A stretch of DNA of 64,000 bases, taken from contig CALAML010000045.1 of NCBI GenBank assembly GCA_937925845.1, forward strand, positions 65,616-129,615. Reading direction: 5' to 3'. The notes under the pieces are model-generated. The model worked only from the letters and a program-made list of their open reading frames with translations. It was not told where the DNA came from and ran no database searches. The position numbers and the translations under genes were made by a program. This document shows, piece by piece, positions 61,457 through 64,000 of the stretch. The stretch is from an uncultured Acidimicrobiales bacterium (GTDB lineage Bacteria > Actinomycetota > Acidimicrobiia > Acidimicrobiales > CALAML01). Each line of letters opens with the position of its first letter. Within the stretch, counting starts at the first letter, position 1.

Positions 61457-62403
61457 TGGCCACAGTTACCCCGGGAAAGTCAACCGGAGGCGTCGGCGAT
61501 TTCATTTACCGCATGCTGCGATCCATCCCCACCGGTGTGTTGTGGATGCTGGTGCTGATCTGGTCGATCCCGACCCTCGGCCTGGCGGTGAACTCGTTCC
61601 GCAGCCGAGACAACCAGCGGGCCCGAGGGTGGTGGACCATCTTCGGCGACGATCAAGCACCCAACCTCGACAACTACGAACAGGTTCTCACCGCATCGTC
61701 CACCAACTCGATCGCCGACTCGTTGGCCAACTCCTTTGCCATCGCTATTCCGGCCACGATCATCCCGATCGCCATCGCCGCCTTCGCCGCCTATGCCTTT
61801 GCCTGGATCGAGTTCCCGGGCCGAAAGTGGCTCTTCATCGGCATCGTGTCGCTGCTGGCGGTTCCGATTCAGGTGGCCCTGGTGCCGCTGTTGCAGTTGT
61901 GGGGCGGCGGGGCCCACTCAACGCTGCCGCTGCTCGACAAGACCGTCACCCTCTTCCCCGACTTCGACTTCGCCGGCACCTCGGCCGCGGTATGGCTCAC
62001 CCACACCGGATTCGGATTACCCTTCGCCATCTTCCTGCTGCACAACTACATCTCCAGCCTGCCGAAGGATGTGTTTGAGTCGGCACGCATCGACGGAGCT
62101 GACCACTTCGCCACCTTCTGGCGGATCGTGCTGCCGCTGTCGATGCCGGTGATCGCGGCCTTCGGCATTTTCCAGTTCCTCTGGACCTGGAATGACTTCC
62201 TGGTGGCCAACACCATGGTGGGGGCCAACCGCGACGCCCTGCCAACCACCGTGGCCCTGGCCAACCTGGCTGGCGACTACGGCCGCAACGAGCACGTCCT
62301 GGCGGCGGGTGCCTTTGTACAAGCCTTCTTCCCGCTTGTGGTGTTCTTCTCGCTTCAGCGCTACTTCGTGAGAGGACTACTCGCCGGCTCAGTCAAAGGC
62401 TAA
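61456..62403 (+). CDS. MalG-type sugar permease
   Basis: 315 aa, ATG at 61456 overlapping the upstream TAA. Six TMs with the CUT1 EAA coupling loop ESARIDGADHFATFWRIVLPLSMP and the typical end QRYFVRGLLAGSVKG. It pairs with the large permease to form the membrane channel for the sugar bound by the lipoprotein. An insertion between TM3 and TM4 (LWGGGAHSTLPLLDKTVTLFPDFDFAGT) is longer than usual. Confidence 0.95.
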   Translation: MATVTPGKSTGGVGDFIYRMLRSIPTGVLWMLVLIWSIPTLGLAVNSFRSRDNQRARGWWTIFGDDQAPNLDNYEQVLTASSTNSIADSLANSFAIAIPATIIPIAIAAFAAYAFAWIEFPGRKWLFIGIVSLLAVPIQVALVPLLQLWGGGAHSTLPLLDKTVTLFPDFDFAGTSAAVWLTHTGFGLPFAIFLLHNYISSLPKDVFESARIDGADHFATFWRIVLPLSMPVIAAFGIFQFLWTWNDFLVANTMVGANRDALPTTVALANLAGDYGRNEHVLAAGAFVQAFFPLVVFFSLQRYFVRGLLAGSVKG

Positions 62404-62430
62404 GTCCCGGATTGACCGGGAGGCGACTGG

Positions 62431-63459
62431 TCAGCCGGCGGGAGGGGCGGTGGTGCCCCGCACCACAAGCTCGGTCGCCGATACCAGCGGCTCGTAGCTC
62501 GGCGCCCGCTCTTCTTCTTCCATCAACTCCATCAGCGTGCGGGCGGCCCACGCACCGTTGGCCACCACCGACTGGCGGATCGTGGTGAGGTCCATCACCT
62601 CAGCCAACTCGTGGTCGTCGAAACCAATCACGGACACATCTTCGGGAACCCGAAGGTTGTTCTCCCGACACACCTTGATGGCAGCCATGGCCATCTCATC
62701 GCAAACGGCAAAGACCGCGGTCGGTCGGGGCTCGGTCTTGAGCAGCTCGATCATGGCCTCACGGCCGCCCTGGATGCTGTACTCGCCGACCTCCTCCAAC
62801 TCCGGATCAAGCTCGATCCCAGCCGCAGCCAACGCGGAGCGGTAACCGTCGCGGCGGCCATCACGCGTTCGTCGGTTGCCGCTGACGGTGCCGATCAGGC
62901 CGATTCGGCGATGCCCCAACGAGGTGAGATGGCCAACGGCGCACTCCGCCGCCGCCAACTCGTCGTTCACGATCGACTGGAGGTGTGGGGTGGCGTGACC
63001 GATCGTGACCACCGCAAGACCGCTCGCAGCCAGCTCCGCAACCTCTTCATCGGCCGGTTCGGCATCAACCAGGATCAGTCCATCGGCCCGCTTTTCAAAG
63101 CCGTGAAGTTGCGGCACGATCTCGTCGCTGTCGCCGTCGGGAGTCACACCCAGCACCAACAGGTCATAGCCACAATCGCGAAGTACGGCCTCGGCCCCGG
63201 AGATTGCCTGCGACGCGTACCAACCGCTCAATACCGGCACCGCCATCGCCACCGCGTTCGAACGGCCCTTGGCAAGGCGGGACGCGTTCGGGTCAGCTCG
63301 ATAGCTCAACTCGCGGGCAACCTGGAGTACGCGGGTTCGGGTGGCTGGCGCCACATTGGGTAGGCCACGAACGGCACGGCTTACGGTGGCTACCGACACT
63401 TGGGCCGCGGCGGCGACGTCTTCGATCGTTGCGGTTGTGGTATCGCCACGCTTAGCCAA
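62431..63459 (-). CDS. LacI-family transcriptional regulator
   Basis: 342 aa, ATG 63459. N-terminal LacI HTH (TIEDVAAAAQVSVATVSRAVRG) and hinge (VLQVARELSYRADPNA), then a periplasmic-binding-like sugar domain (VVTIGHATPHLQSIVNDELAAAE, GLIGTVSGNRRTRDGRRDGYRSAL, SVIGFDDHELAEVMDLTTIRQ). It lies at the end of the sugar importer cluster, convergent with it, and probably represses it through the site upstream of the binding-protein gene. Its start overlaps the upstream gene end by eight bases. Confidence 0.95.
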   Translation of the reverse strand: MAKRGDTTTATIEDVAAAAQVSVATVSRAVRGLPNVAPATRTRVLQVARELSYRADPNASRLAKGRSNAVAMAVPVLSGWYASQAISGAEAVLRDCGYDLLVLGVTPDGDSDEIVPQLHGFEKRADGLILVDAEPADEEVAELAASGLAVVTIGHATPHLQSIVNDELAAAECAVGHLTSLGHRRIGLIGTVSGNRRTRDGRRDGYRSALAAAGIELDPELEEVGEYSIQGGREAMIELLKTEPRPTAVFAVCDEMAMAAIKVCRENNLRVPEDVSVIGFDDHELAEVMDLTTIRQSVVANGAWAARTLMELMEEEERAPSYEPLVSATELVVRGTTAPPAG

Positions 63460-64000
63460 AGGTCACCTCGAAGAGTTTGGGCCAGTTCTTGCCGGTGATC
63501 AGGAACGTGTCCGTTTCGGCCCGGTAGGCGATTCCGTTCAACACATCGGCCGACTCCGCCTCGCCCGGGGTCAACAGCCCGGCGGCATCAATCTCGGCTA
63601 CGACCTCACCGGTTTCCGGGTTGATCCTGACGATGGTATTCGTCAGCCAGACGTTGGCGTACACCTCACCGTTCACACATTCCAACTCGTTGAGCCGTGC
63701 CAACGGGTTGCCGGCAAGGGTCACGGTGACCGAGCCAGTCTCGGCGAACGTTTCCGGATTTCTGAAGTACAGCGTTGAGGTGCCGTCGCTCATCACAAAG
63801 CGATTCTGATTATCGAGGCACAGACCCCAACCCTCGGTGGGGTAGTCGAAGGTGCCGGTCAGCTCAAAACTGGTGGCGTCGTACACCAGCGCAGTGTTGG
63901 CCTGCCAGGTGAGCTGAACCAGACGGTCACCCACCTGTTCCAGGCCCTCAGCAAAGAGCGAACTGCTCACGTCGGCACGCTGGGTCACCTCGCCTGAGGT
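63452..64000 (-). CDS. Glutaminyl-peptide cyclotransferase, partial
   Basis: Open to the window edge, so the N-terminus is missing. The visible ~183 residues are a beta-propeller of the plant/bacterial-type glutaminyl cyclase (QTWQANTALVYDATSFELTGTFDYPTEGWGLC-like blade, LNELECVNGEVYANVWLTNTIVRINPETGEVV, LNGIAYRAETDTFLITGKNWPKLFEV). Such enzymes turn N-terminal Gln to pyroglutamate, usually outside the cell. Its end overlaps lacI start, so the two are co-transcribed. Confidence 0.88.
   Translation of the reverse strand, partial: TSGEVTQRADVSSSLFAEGLEQVGDRLVQLTWQANTALVYDATSFELTGTFDYPTEGWGLCLDNQNRFVMSDGTSTLYFRNPETFAETGSVTVTLAGNPLARLNELECVNGEVYANVWLTNTIVRINPETGEVVAEIDAAGLLTPGEAESADVLNGIAYRAETDTFLITGKNWPKLFEVTFG

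Overview
The window is a 64 kb stretch of a high-GC chromosome. Dense gene packing, frequent ATGA/TGATG start-stop overlaps, many GTG/TTG starts, a DrrA-type ABC exporter, a SAF-domain pilus-type protein and stepwise-split acyl-CoA mutase subunits all point to an actinobacterium. An Acidimicrobiia-like lineage is my inference; no rRNA or marker gene here proves it. About fifty protein genes, one tRNA and several short repeat elements are supported. There is no phage, plasmid or CRISPR locus.

Layout. 0-12 kb: a GlxA-type regulator, a 183-bp MITE-like element, two tandem secreted paralogues, an MFS transporter, then a MarR regulator divergent from an operon for a split B12-dependent acyl-CoA mutase (large subunit, B12 subunit, MeaB-type GTPase) with a perfect 24-bp palindrome between them, and a GH16-like lipoprotein. 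12-15.5 kb: a three-gene operon whose first gene is a redoxin with an in-frame UGA at the redox-active position and a textbook bacterial SECIS hairpin behind it, so a candidate selenoprotein; it is followed by a class III aminotransferase and a protein made of two fused SDR domains. 15.5-30 kb: site-2 protease, M23 peptidase, ABC exporter systems, an ABC-F protein, an Nfu-type Fe-S protein, a DJ-1 protein, an acyl-CoA ligase, a small membrane protein and a DUF4407 protein.

30-41 kb: dxs, a DUF2332 protein, a second inverted copy of the MITE, a PAP2 membrane phosphatase, an FlK-type thioesterase, and a TldD gene followed by two different TldE/PmbA paralogues. 41-50 kb: an FmdB-type zinc ribbon, a two-component system followed by a trypsin-like protease with a very acidic tail, then moeA-moaA-moaC with a three-TM membrane protein that may be a GlpR/SepX-type division partner. 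50-64 kb: thiolase, OmpA-type protein, tRNA-Ala(CGC) with flanking repeats, hydrolase, and a carbohydrate ABC importer (UgpC-type ATPase, lipoprotein, an unusually large MalF-type permease, MalG-type permease) with a LacI regulator and a LacI-type operator upstream of the binding-protein gene. The last gene, a glutaminyl cyclase, runs off the window edge.

The strongest unusual signals are the UGA/SECIS redoxin and its operon, the active-site pair (Phe/Gln) that makes the 'methylmalonyl-CoA mutase' an isobutyryl-CoA-mutase type, two unrelated MITE families whose ends supply the stop codon of the neighbouring gene, the TldD-TldE-TldE cluster, and a trypsin-like protease that should be active straight after signal-peptide removal.
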